DNA from: MAG-121220-bin8 sp002700465
Lineage (GTDB): Bacteria; Bacteroidota; Bacteroidia; Flavobacteriales; Flavobacteriaceae
Direction: 5' to 3'
NCBI GenBank assembly: GCA_943789295.1
Contig: CALSTO010000004.1
Span: 15,268 to 79,267 of the forward strand
Length of the DNA stretch: 64,000 nucleotides
Each line of letters starts with the position of its first letter. Within the stretch, counting starts at the first letter, position 1. Position numbers and translations under genes: made by a program. Below, in pieces: positions 15,559 to 23,903 of this stretch. Under the pieces are notes generated by a model. That model had not been told where the DNA came from. It ran no database searches and was given only the letters and a program-made list of their open reading frames with translations.

Positions 15559-18500
15559 ATGAAAACAAAATTATTTAATTTTCTGTCTTCTTTTTTATTG
15601 TTGTTTGTATTCGGATTTTCAGTACAAGCTCAATCAATTAGCGGAACAGTAACTGATGAAAATGGTGTGCCACTTCCTGGTGCTACTGTTTTAGTCGAAG
15701 GAACTTCAAATGGAGTTTCAACTGATTTTGATGGTAATTATTCTATTAGCGCTTCAAGCGGGGATACCCTTGTTTTTAGCTTTGTTGGGTATTCTAATCA
15801 ATCAGTAGTTGTCGGATCTTCTGCAACAGTTAATGTTTCTTTACAACCAGATAATGCTTTATCTGAAGTAGTTGTAACTGCACTTGGTGTAAAAAGAAAT
15901 GTTAAAGCCGTTGGGTATTCAATTACTCAAGTAGATGGTGAAGAACTTAGTGATAACAAAACTACAAATGCAATTAACGCTTTACAAGGAAAGGTTGCCG
16001 GAGTAGTGGTAAATGGTTCTGCGATGGGAGCTAAAGGTTCAAGTAGAGTTGTTATTCGTGGTGCGAGTTCTTTAAACGGAAACAACCAACCTCTTTATGT
16101 TATTGACGGAATAACTATCAATAATGATAATTTAGGTGCTGCTGGTATGTGGGGTGGTACTGATTATGGAGATGGTGTTTCTAGTATTAATCCAGATGAT
16201 ATCGAATCTGTTTCTGTTCTTAAAGGTGGAGCTGCTGCTGCACTTTATGGATCTAGAGCTTCTAATGGTGTTATAATTATAAACACTAAAACTGGAGCTG
16301 GTGCTAAGGGTATTGGTGTAGAATATAACACAACTATGCAATTTGATGTTCTTAATAACAGCCTAGTTGATGTTCAAACTATTTATGGTCAAGGTCGTGA
16401 TGGTGTTCACTCTGTTGGTTTTGCAAACAGAACTTTTGATAGTTGGGGAGGAAAACTTGACGGATCAATGAAAGAACAATTTGATGGTGTTTCTAGGCCA
16501 TATACTTACACTGGAGACAATCAAGATAAATTTTATAGAGTAGGTGAAACTTACACTAATACTATTGCTGTTTCAACTGCAAATGAAAATTCTAACACTC
16601 GTTTTTCTGCAACTAATTTGAACAATCAAGATGTTACTCCAAATTCTTCTTTAAAAAGAAACTCATTTTCGGTAAATAATTCTAATAAATTTGGAGATAA
16701 AATTTCTGTTGATGTTAACATGAAATATGTTTTAGAAGATCAGGTAGGAAATCCTAATATGGCAGATGGACCTTCTAACTCAAACTGGCCTGCTCGTTAC
16801 TTTGCAAATTCAATTGATATATTGAATACTAAAGGAGAAGGAGGAAATGGTACAAATTTAGATGGACTTGAATTTGGTACATCTGAAAATATATACTTAA
16901 CTAACCCATATTATTCTGCTTATGAATTTGATCGTCTTTCAAATAAAGAAAGATTCATTGGTGCGATTAATGCTAGATATGATGTAACAGATTACCTTTA
17001 TTTAAGAGGTAGAATTGGTGGGGATAGATATACTTTAAGAAAAACAAATCATACACCTTACGGAACTAGATTTCAACCAATGGGTTCTATTCAAGAAGAA
17101 TCAAGAAATTTCAAACAATACGATGCTGATGCATTTATTGGTACAGATAATTTACAAATCGTTGATGATTTAACTGTAAATGCGTTCGTTGGTGTAGGAA
17201 CTAACTATCAAAACATGGAAATGGTTTCAGCATCTGGTGGTGATTTTATTGTTCCTTTTTTAGTTAACGTTAAAAACACAAAAAATCAATCAACTGGATA
17301 CAACTTTTGGGAAAAGAAAATTGAGTCATTATATGGATCCGCAGAATTTGGATTCCAGGACTGGGCTTTCTTAACAGTAACTGCTAGAAACGACTGGTTC
17401 TCAACTTTATCTTTAAAAGATAAAGAATCACCAAACAATGACTTGTATACTTCTGCGTCTCTTTCATTAGTATTATCTGATGTTATGGATCTTGGAGATA
17501 CTGTTTCTTTCCTTAAATTAAGAGGAGGTTATTCTCAGGTAGCAGGTGGTGCTGATAATCCATATGCTTTAAGTTTATCTTACGGAATAGTCGGCCAAGG
17601 TCACTTAGGTGCTTCTCTTGGACAAATTACAGGATCAACTATTCCAAACTCTGAAATTACTCCTTTTGAGAAAAATGAAACTGAATTTGGTGTAGACATA
17701 AGAATGTTTGACAACAAACTATCTATTGATGCAACTTACTATGACAATGAAACTTTAGGAGATATTGTTGGAGTTAGTGCATCACAAACTTCAGGTTATG
17801 GTGCAGCTCTTGCAAATCTTGGTAATATTTCAAATAAGGGTATTGAATTACTTATTAAAGGTGAGATAATGAGAACTGATGATTTCGCTTGGAACGCATC
17901 AATTAACTACTCTAAAAACACAAGTGAAGTTGTTGCAACTAACGATGCTGGTGGAAACATTGCCATTGGTAACCCAAGAGATTTGGAAACAGGAATTAAC
18001 GTAACTCACATTGTTGGAGAACAGTGGGGTGCATTATATGGTAATTCTTACGAAAGAGATTCTCAAGGTAGAATTGTACACATTATGCAAGGAGGCACTC
18101 CTGTTCCAAAAATTGGAGGTAAAAAAATCTTAGGATTCGGTGTTGCTCCAGAATCTATTGGAATTGGATCTACGTTTAGATACAAAGATTTCAACGCTTC
18201 AATTTTAGTTGAAGGAAAAATGGGTGGTTCTTATTACTCTGGAACGAACAACTGGTATAAAGTTTATGGGTTGCATAAAGATACTGTTCCTGCTGGAGGT
18301 CGTGAGGCTGGATTTACACCTGATGGTGTGATGGAAGACGGAACTGTTATTACAACTTCTATTCCTCATAGTAAAATTGAAGACTATTGGTCGCAAACTC
18401 TTAGCATTGGTGAAGAAAACATTTACTCTTCAGATTACATGAGACTTCGTCAGTTAAGTATTGGATATAATGTACCATCAAGTATGTTAGAAGGATCATT

Positions 18501-18672
18501 TATTTCAGATGCTAATGTATCGCTTATTGGAAGAAATTTATTTCTTTTAAGTAATAGCTCTGAGAATATTGACCCTGAATCATCCTATTCTGCAGGTAAT
18601 GCAGTTGGTTTAGAAAGAGCAGGGATGCCTGTACCTAGAACAATAGGTCTAAACATAAACCTTAAATTTTAA
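15559..18672 (+). CDS. SusC/RagA-family TonB-linked outer-membrane transporter (copy 1)
   Basis: A 1037-residue transporter that imports glycan or peptide fragments with its SusD partner. Order: signal peptide (about 1-24, ending VQAQ), carboxypeptidase-regulatory-like domain (about 26-105; SISGTVTDENGVPLPGATV), plug domain (about 110-235; ALGVKRNVKAVGYSITQ, VVIRGASSL, then the VSVLKGGAAAALYGSRASNGVIII motif), and a C-terminal beta barrel ending in NLKF with the usual terminal aromatic residue. The C-terminal QLSIGYNVPSSML and VSLIGRNLFLL motifs are typical of SusC. SusD follows after 12 nt. It is closely similar to the second copy at 39582-42686, with long nucleotide-identical patches. Confidence 0.97.
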   Translation: MKTKLFNFLSSFLLLFVFGFSVQAQSISGTVTDENGVPLPGATVLVEGTSNGVSTDFDGNYSISASSGDTLVFSFVGYSNQSVVVGSSATVNVSLQPDNALSEVVVTALGVKRNVKAVGYSITQVDGEELSDNKTTNAINALQGKVAGVVVNGSAMGAKGSSRVVIRGASSLNGNNQPLYVIDGITINNDNLGAAGMWGGTDYGDGVSSINPDDIESVSVLKGGAAAALYGSRASNGVIIINTKTGAGAKGIGVEYNTTMQFDVLNNSLVDVQTIYGQGRDGVHSVGFANRTFDSWGGKLDGSMKEQFDGVSRPYTYTGDNQDKFYRVGETYTNTIAVSTANENSNTRFSATNLNNQDVTPNSSLKRNSFSVNNSNKFGDKISVDVNMKYVLEDQVGNPNMADGPSNSNWPARYFANSIDILNTKGEGGNGTNLDGLEFGTSENIYLTNPYYSAYEFDRLSNKERFIGAINARYDVTDYLYLRGRIGGDRYTLRKTNHTPYGTRFQPMGSIQEESRNFKQYDADAFIGTDNLQIVDDLTVNAFVGVGTNYQNMEMVSASGGDFIVPFLVNVKNTKNQSTGYNFWEKKIESLYGSAEFGFQDWAFLTVTARNDWFSTLSLKDKESPNNDLYTSASLSLVLSDVMDLGDTVSFLKLRGGYSQVAGGADNPYALSLSYGIVGQGHLGASLGQITGSTIPNSEITPFEKNETEFGVDIRMFDNKLSIDATYYDNETLGDIVGVSASQTSGYGAALANLGNISNKGIELLIKGEIMRTDDFAWNASINYSKNTSEVVATNDAGGNIAIGNPRDLETGINVTHIVGEQWGALYGNSYERDSQGRIVHIMQGGTPVPKIGGKKILGFGVAPESIGIGSTFRYKDFNASILVEGKMGGSYYSGTNNWYKVYGLHKDTVPAGGREAGFTPDGVMEDGTVITTSIPHSKIEDYWSQTLSIGEENIYSSDYMRLRQLSIGYNVPSSMLEGSFISDANVSLIGRNLFLLSNSSENIDPESSYSAGNAVGLERAGMPVPRTIGLNINLKF

Positions 18673-18684
18673 ACTTATATAATT

Positions 18685-20157
18685 ATGAAAAAAATACTAT
18701 TAACATTTTTTGCTTTAAGTTTAGTTCTTTCCTCTTGTGAATTCGGTGAAGGTTTCGAGGAAATGAATGTAGACCCAAATAAAGCATCTCAGCTGGATGT
18801 ATCAAACAAATTTGCAAATGCTGTATTAAACACATCAGGAAGTAGATATGAAAACTGGAGAGCCAGTTTAATTTATCAATCAACTATGATTCAACATTTA
18901 TCTTCTACGGCTAGTTACTGGTCGGGAGATAAATATTTTAGAAGCGATCAATATGCAAATGCACTTTGGGATCGTTATTACCCAACTAACATAAAACAAA
19001 TTGAGGATATTAAAGCTCAATTAATATCAGAGGGAAATAGTGGTTCTGAAATGGGAATGACTCGTATATTAAGAGTATTTGCTTTTACAAGACTTACTGA
19101 TATATATGGAGATATTCCTTACAGTGAAGCTGGTCAAGGGTATACTAACGGTATATTAAAGCCTAAGTACGATGCTCAACAAGATATCTATATGGATATG
19201 CTTAAAGAGCTAGAAGAGGCTGTTGCTCAAATTGGAGCTAGTACTACTATGGGTAGTTCTGATCTGATTTTTCAGGGAAACACTACTAAGTGGAAAGCTT
19301 GGGGTAACTCAATGATGCTAAGACTTGCCATGAGATTAACTAAAGCGGATTCAGCTACAGCGAAAGCATGGGCTGAAAAAGCTGTTGCTGCTGGGACTAT
19401 GACATCTAACGATCACATAGCAATGGTTCAACATACTGATGGACCTGCTTCAATTAATAAAAATGGACATGGTGAAGTATGGCAAGCAGATGGTAACGCT
19501 AGAATGAGTAAAACTTTTATGGACTGGATGAAAGATGATCCAAGATTAACTGTTTTAGCTCAAAGAACATCTGACGGAAGTAATGCTGTTGCAGATTTAA
19601 TTGGTATGCCAAATGGTAGTGACGGAAATTCTGTTCCTGACTCTTCAATCTATGCTTCATTACATGATAATTTAAAAGGTACGGATGTTCCTATGGTATT
19701 TCATTCTTATGCTGAAGTAAGATTTTTAAAAGCTGAGATGGCATTTAGAGGTTGGTCAGTTCCTGGTGATGCAAAAACTCATTACGAGGCTGGAGTAAAG
19801 GCAGCTATGCAGATGCTAGGTACTATTTACCCAAAAACTACACCTATTACTGATGCTCAAGTTGCTGATTACTTAGCTGCTAAGCCTTACGACGCGTCTA
19901 AAGGATGGGAAATGATCAGTGAACAATATTGGGCAGCTACTCTTTTAAATGAGTACGAAAGCTATAACAACTGGAGAAGAACTGGATACCCTACATTAAC
20001 ACCTATTAATTATGATGGTAATGTAACAGGAGGAACTATTCCAAGACGACTTATATACCCAGTATCTGAACAAGCCACAAACGGTGAGAATTATGGTGCA
20101 GCTGTTGCAAGACAAGGTGCCGATAATTTTACAACTAGAATATGGTGGGATAAATAA
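18685..20157 (+). CDS. SusD/RagB-family substrate-binding lipoprotein (copy 1)
   Basis: This 490-residue lipoprotein has signal MKKILLTFFALSLVLSSC, with Cys18 as the lipid site. It belongs to the SusD-like group with the N-terminal FEEMNVDPNKAS segment, the MGMTRILRVFAFTRLTDIYGDIPYSEA helix region that carries the TPR-like scaffold, and the C-terminal NNWRRTGYPTLTP and GGTIPRRLIYP motifs. It caps the partner SusC pore and captures the ligand outside the cell. The SusC stop lies 12 nt upstream, and a strong terminator follows about 85 nt after the stop. The second copy at 42699-44174 is a close paralogue. Confidence 0.96.
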   Translation: MKKILLTFFALSLVLSSCEFGEGFEEMNVDPNKASQLDVSNKFANAVLNTSGSRYENWRASLIYQSTMIQHLSSTASYWSGDKYFRSDQYANALWDRYYPTNIKQIEDIKAQLISEGNSGSEMGMTRILRVFAFTRLTDIYGDIPYSEAGQGYTNGILKPKYDAQQDIYMDMLKELEEAVAQIGASTTMGSSDLIFQGNTTKWKAWGNSMMLRLAMRLTKADSATAKAWAEKAVAAGTMTSNDHIAMVQHTDGPASINKNGHGEVWQADGNARMSKTFMDWMKDDPRLTVLAQRTSDGSNAVADLIGMPNGSDGNSVPDSSIYASLHDNLKGTDVPMVFHSYAEVRFLKAEMAFRGWSVPGDAKTHYEAGVKAAMQMLGTIYPKTTPITDAQVADYLAAKPYDASKGWEMISEQYWAATLLNEYESYNNWRRTGYPTLTPINYDGNVTGGTIPRRLIYPVSEQATNGENYGAAVARQGADNFTTRIWWDK

Positions 20158-20242
20158 TAATTATAATATAAAATTGATAATTGTTTTCATAGAAATGTTT
20201 GTTTAAATCACTTTTGTTTTTAACTAATAATTACAATTTTAT

Positions 20243-20279
20243 AAAGAGACTTGCCTTTAAAAGCAAGTCTCTTTTTTTT
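20243..20279 (+). terminator. Rho-independent terminator after susCD copy 1
   Basis: Stem AAAGAGACTTGC / GCAAGTCTCTTT (20243-20254 with 20263-20274), an 8-nt loop, then a run of T. It separates the susCD transcript from the SGNH esterase gene, so the latter is transcribed by read-through or its own promoter. Confidence 0.92.
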
Positions 20280-20303
20280 AACAGATCTATATATTGATAA
20301 AAA

Positions 20304-21011
20304 ATGAAAAAAATTTTACTGTTAGCTGTTATATTTTCTATATCAAATTGTACAAATAAAATTTCCATTGATCATCTATACCCTAGTGAGGATTTAACAA
20401 TCCAAAACCACGATGATTGGGGAGGAGAGTATTATAAAAAAATGATTAGAGAATTTAAAAGTAAACCCTTAAAGTTTAATGATATTGTCTTTTTAGGAAA
20501 CAGTATAACTGAAGGTGGAAAAGATTGGAGTAAAAGATTAAATTATCCTAATATTAAAAATAGAGGAATTGGTGGGGATGTAACCGATGGTGTATTGGCA
20601 AGATTAGATGAAATAATTTACTTTAAGCCAAAAGCTGTCTTCTTATTAATTGGAATAAATGATTTATGGAATAATAATAGCCCAGACAACCCCTCTGCAG
20701 AATATATAGCAAATAACATTATAAAAATTTCCCAAGTTATTAACGCGCAAACTCCACAAACTAAAATTTATATTCAAACAGTTTTGCCAATTGAGAAGGA
20801 AAAGTTTAAGAATAACATCTTAAAAGTAAATGAAATAATAAAAGCCAACGAAAAAGACAATCCATATCAAATCATTGATCTATATTCAATTTTTGTAAAC
20901 GAAAATGGGCTAATTAAAAAAGACCTTTCAACTGATGGAATTCACCTTAACGAAAAAGGATACGACGCTTGGGTAGACTTTATTAAGCCAGTTGTTAGTT
21001 CAATAGATTAA
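20304..21011 (+). CDS. SGNH/GDSL-family esterase lipoprotein
   Basis: This 235-residue enzyme has a lipoprotein signal (MKKILLLAVIFSISNC, Cys16). The SGNH blocks are all visible: block I FLGNSITEG with nucleophile Ser67, block II NRGIGGD with the oxyanion glycine, block III LIGINDLW with Asn119, and block V STDGIHLNEKG with the Asp-His pair. The pattern is near that of platelet-activating-factor acetylhydrolase-like and carbohydrate-esterase members. Placed after a SusCD pair and in a locus with a sialidase, it could remove O-acetyl groups from glycans, but substrate identity is an inference. Confidence 0.88.
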   Translation: MKKILLLAVIFSISNCTNKISIDHLYPSEDLTIQNHDDWGGEYYKKMIREFKSKPLKFNDIVFLGNSITEGGKDWSKRLNYPNIKNRGIGGDVTDGVLARLDEIIYFKPKAVFLLIGINDLWNNNSPDNPSAEYIANNIIKISQVINAQTPQTKIYIQTVLPIEKEKFKNNILKVNEIIKANEKDNPYQIIDLYSIFVNENGLIKKDLSTDGIHLNEKGYDAWVDFIKPVVSSID

Positions 21012-21022
21012 ACTTTACTGAT

Positions 21023-21715
21023 ATGAAAAAACTCCTTTTTCTAGTATTGTTTATTCCACTTGTATCTTGTTCACCTGATGAAGAAAAAGAATTCCCCTTT
21101 TATGTTGCAGAAAATGGATTAACAATAAAAGCTAGAGATTGGGTTGCTGTTGGAACAACGGCTCCTATTAATGCACAGGGTGTCGCATATATAAAAAATC
21201 TTGTGGGTGCCCCTGAATGGGATAAAGTAAATTATACTGCTGTTGATTTAGCTTGGCTAAAGAATGTATTAAACACTTACTCAGACTTAAGTACACTAGT
21301 TACAACTAAAGTAGAAATCACAAATGAAGCTTCTGCAACAGGTCTTTTTTTAAGAACTGAAATTAAAGGAATGGAAAATTGGGATGTTAGTAATTGGACT
21401 AGTATGTATGGGCTTTTTGATTCTGACAAGCCTGTTAAATCAGATTTAAGTTATTGGGATGTAAGTAATGTAGAAGATTTTAGGCTAGCAATGCAATTAG
21501 AAAATATAAATCCTAATATTAATAATTGGGATGTAAGTAAAGCAACAAATATGTCTGGGTTTTTTAGTACTAGTTCTGGAAACAAATACATTGAAGGAAT
21601 AGATTTAAGTGGATGGGATGTTTCTAAAGTGACTAATTGCAATGATTTTTTTGGTAGTATAACTAATTGGCCAGAATCTAAAAAACCAAACTTTATAAAC
21701 TGTAATCCAGATTAG
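21023..21715 (+). CDS. BspA-like (DUF285) surface lipoprotein
   Basis: A 230-residue protein with lipobox cysteine at 16 (MKKLLFLVLFIPLVSC). The C-terminal half carries the DUF285 repeat unit four times, each with WDVS followed by a short polar stretch and a buried aromatic/Met-Phe: MENWDVSNWTSMYGLF, SYWDVSNVEDFRLAM, NNWDVSKATNMSGFF and SGWDVSKVTNCNDFF. These repeats occur in surface adhesins and mucin-binding proteins. It begins 11 nt after the SGNH esterase stop and is probably co-transcribed. The binding target is unknown. Confidence 0.85.
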   Translation: MKKLLFLVLFIPLVSCSPDEEKEFPFYVAENGLTIKARDWVAVGTTAPINAQGVAYIKNLVGAPEWDKVNYTAVDLAWLKNVLNTYSDLSTLVTTKVEITNEASATGLFLRTEIKGMENWDVSNWTSMYGLFDSDKPVKSDLSYWDVSNVEDFRLAMQLENINPNINNWDVSKATNMSGFFSTSSGNKYIEGIDLSGWDVSKVTNCNDFFGSITNWPESKKPNFINCNPD

Positions 21716-21821
21716 GCATATCTTCTTCTTTTAATTCAGCAACTTCTAATCCACGTAAGTAGGTTAAACTAACATTTAAACTTGAATTTTAATCTAGTTT
21801 CATTCTAAAGTGTCTTAATAT

Positions 21822-21829
21822 TATATTTG
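21822..21829 (+). promoter_or_regulatory. Bacteroidota-type -7 box of the CDGSH microgene
   Basis: TATATTTG, a perfect TAnnTTTG match, ends 14 nt before the ATG of the 28-codon CDGSH gene. It supports independent expression of that microgene. Confidence 0.55.
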
Positions 21830-21843
21830 AATAAAACATAATT

Positions 21844-21930
21844 ATGTCTGATAAACCTAAATGTGGATGCGGAAACACTCAAAACCCTGATGGATTTTGT
21901 GATGGTTCTCATAACAATCAAGTAGATTAA
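21844..21930 (+). CDS. CDGSH iron-sulfur domain microprotein (28 residues)
   Basis: The entire product is essentially one CDGSH motif: MSDKPKCGCGNTQNPDGFC followed directly by DGSHNNQVD. The C-G-C and C-D-G-S-H residues supply the three Cys and one His ligands of a mitoNEET-type [2Fe-2S] cluster. The spacing between the Thr and the third Cys is one residue longer than the classic consensus as I recall it. A perfect -7 box lies 14 nt upstream. It is smaller than typical CDGSH proteins and would need to dimerise to fold. The role may be redox or iron homeostasis; that is inferred. Confidence 0.7.
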   Translation: MSDKPKCGCGNTQNPDGFCDGSHNNQVD

Positions 21931-21960
21931 ACAAGATTTCTATTAACCTATATAATGTAG

Positions 21961-22034
21961 TGGAGAAGATGGGATTCGAACCCACGACCTCTTGACTGCC
22001 AGTCAAGCGCTCTAGCCAACTGAGCTACATCCCC
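21961..22034 (-). tRNA. tRNA-Ala (anticodon GGC)
   Basis: The minus strand folds as a cloverleaf: acceptor GGGGATG with CTTCTCC, D-stem GCTC/GAGC, anticodon stem CTTGA/TCAAG around CTGGCAG (anticodon GGC), T-stem GTGGG/CCCAT around TTCGAAT, discriminator A. The acceptor has the G3:U70 wobble that identifies alanine tRNAs; pair 6-67 is a T-T mismatch. The gene is 13 nt plus a partial copy downstream of glnK on the same strand. CCA is not encoded in the mature position. Confidence 0.95.
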
Positions 22035-22086
22035 AACGACCTCTTGACTGCCAGTCAAGCGCTCTAGCCAACTGAGCTACATCCCC
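22035..22086 (-). pseudogene. Partial tandem copy of tRNA-Ala (5' two thirds)
   Basis: Positions 22036-22086 repeat 21984-22034 exactly, a 51-nt direct repeat with a 52-nt period. The copy contains the acceptor 5' strand, D-arm and anticodon arm but no T-arm or acceptor 3' strand, and is joined directly to the 5' end of the complete tRNA. It cannot make a tRNA alone; it would be part of the 5' leader of the real tRNA transcript. Confidence 0.9.
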
Positions 22087-22099
22087 CTTTATGAAGACG

Positions 22100-22441
22100 T
22101 TATACAATAGCCTGATCCCCTCTCACTTTTGTACTTAAACGTATTGCATCTTGAACATCATATATAAAAATCTTACCATCACCCACTTGTCCGTCTGAGC
22201 CAAATTCTAGTATAGTATCAACACACTTTTCTAAGTTCTCATCGCTAATTACACAAATTATCATTGTTCTGTTTTGCAGCGCTAATGACTGTTCAGTTCC
22301 ACGATACATTTTTGTATAACTTTTTTGTAATCCAGTTCCTGAGACGGGAATCACAGTTATACAAGGAATATCTACGTTTTTTAAACCCTTCTGTATAGCT
22401 TTCAATTTGGAAGGTCTAATTATTGCTTCAACTTTTTTCAT
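22100..22441 (-). CDS. glnK: P-II nitrogen regulatory protein (GlnK/GlnB family)
   Basis: This 113-residue protein lies 17 nt downstream of amt, the classic GlnK arrangement. It starts MKKVEAIIRPSKL, and the B-loop VGDGKIFIYDV is conserved. The T-loop reads QKSYTKMYRGTEQSL: the first tyrosine (Tyr46 in E. coli numbering) is kept, but the Tyr51 that is uridylylated in E. coli is Gln. The C-terminal region (IRLSTKVRGDQAIV) also differs from the usual RTGE form. It should bind Amt and sense ATP/ADP and 2-oxoglutarate, but probably without uridylylation. A tRNA-Ala lies just downstream. Confidence 0.93.
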   Translation of the reverse strand: MKKVEAIIRPSKLKAIQKGLKNVDIPCITVIPVSGTGLQKSYTKMYRGTEQSLALQNRTMIICVISDENLEKCVDTILEFGSDGQVGDGKIFIYDVQDAIRLSTKVRGDQAIV

Positions 22442-22458
22442 AAATATTAATTTATTAA

Positions 22459-23715
22459 TTATTCAAAATTAGAGTAAGACTCTAAACCAAACGAGGCTGC
22501 ATCTATTCCAACTCTTTCTTCTTCAATTGAAATTCTAACTCCAGCTGTTTTTTTAATTAACTGCATTACAACATACGTAAAAGTAAAGGAAAAAATTGCA
22601 ATTACTGAAACACCCTTTAATTGTACTAAAAATAAAGAGGAATCCCCTGTAAAAAACAATCCATTTTCTGTTGCAAATAATCCTACTGCTATTGCTCCAA
22701 AGAAGCCATTTACACCATGAACAGCAATAGCTCCAACAGGATCATCTATTTTCATTTTATCAATAATTTGGACAGCGACATCAACTAATACACCTGCTAC
22801 TAAACCAACAATAATTGCAGAGTTTGCGTCTAAGACATTACACCCTGCAGTAATAGAAACTAGACCAGCTAAAACACCATTTATAACCATTGTAATATCG
22901 ATTAGTCCATATCTAAACTGAGTATAAATCATTGTAGAGATTCCTCCAGCAGCAGAAGCTAAAAATGTATTTGTAACTACTTTACCAATTAGATCCCAAT
23001 TTCCAACTGCTCCTAGTGTTGATCCTGGATTAAACCCAAACCAGCCAAACCATAGAATAAAACACCCAATTGCAGCTAAAGGAATATTGTGACCAGGAAT
23101 GGAGTTTGCTTTTCCATTTTTTTGATATTTTCCAAGCCTTGGCCCTAAAACAATAGCAGCTGCTAAAGCAGAAAAACCACCCATTGCATGTACAGCAGCA
23201 GAGCCAGCAAAGTCATTAAATCCTATAACAGAAAGCCAGCCAGATGGATTCCAAACCCAATTTGCTACCATTGGATACATAATTCCACAAAAAACTAAAA
23301 CTAAGATAGTATATGACCAAAGCTTCATTCTTTCAGCTAACGCACCAGAAACAATCGAAATTGCTGCTACAGCAAATCCTAGTTGAATAAACCAAAAAAG
23401 CTGGTTTGACACTGTTAAACCAAGCCCAAGATCATTTTCTGAAATTCCAATATCAAAAGCAAACCATCCATTTGAGGAGCCATATGCAATTCCAAATCCA
23501 ACTACATAAAAAATAATTCCTCCAAAAATGATATCAATAAATACTTTAGCAATAATACTCATTGCATTTTTAGATCTTACAAATCCTGATTCAAGTAATG
23601 CAAAACCACCTTCCATAAAAAAAATTAAGGCTGCACAAAGAGCAACCCAAACCGTATCAATTGCATTAGTTAATTCAGCTTGATTTTCTATAATTATACT
23701 ATCTATATAGCTCAT
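22459..23715 (-). CDS. amt: Ammonium transporter (Amt family)
   Basis: A 418-residue inner-membrane channel with 11 hydrophobic spans. Family motifs include FFMEGGFALLESGFVRSKN at the start of the first span, the twin-His pore residues in AVHAMGGFSAL and AVHGVNGFFGA, the GCFILWFGWFGFNPGS segment and the INGVLAGLVSITAGC motif. It is followed by glnK, which usually gates Amt under nitrogen sufficiency. The 188-nt divergent region with the MFS gene is very AT-rich; I see no clear operator or perfect -7 box for amt there. Confidence 0.97.
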   Translation of the reverse strand: MSYIDSIIIENQAELTNAIDTVWVALCAALIFFMEGGFALLESGFVRSKNAMSIIAKVFIDIIFGGIIFYVVGFGIAYGSSNGWFAFDIGISENDLGLGLTVSNQLFWFIQLGFAVAAISIVSGALAERMKLWSYTILVLVFCGIMYPMVANWVWNPSGWLSVIGFNDFAGSAAVHAMGGFSALAAAIVLGPRLGKYQKNGKANSIPGHNIPLAAIGCFILWFGWFGFNPGSTLGAVGNWDLIGKVVTNTFLASAAGGISTMIYTQFRYGLIDITMVINGVLAGLVSITAGCNVLDANSAIIVGLVAGVLVDVAVQIIDKMKIDDPVGAIAVHGVNGFFGAIAVGLFATENGLFFTGDSSLFLVQLKGVSVIAIFSFTFTYVVMQLIKKTAGVRISIEEERVGIDAASFGLESYSNFE

Positions 23716-23903
23716 AATTTAAATTTATTTTTCTCGAATCTAACTAATTAATTGATTATTAATTGGTTAAAGCATAACAAGTCAATTATTATTATTAATT
23801 ACGCATTTTTTGGTCTATATTATTTTTAATTTGACAATTTTGTGTACCATTAATTAATGTTCTTGCAACATTTTAAGTTTTTTTAATTGTACTTTAGGCT
23901 TTA

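Noticed and set aside
21692..21775. Coding-like minus-strand stretch (reads LTYLRGLEVAELKEED) after the BspA-like gene
   Set aside because: Open for about 28 codons only, with no start codon before it and a stop on both sides. It may be a remnant of a lost gene, but this is too weak to call.
21961..22086. tRNA repeat as an attachment site of an integrated element
   Set aside because: Integration normally duplicates the 3' end of a tRNA and leaves an integrase nearby. Here the 5' part is duplicated in immediate tandem and there is no integrase.
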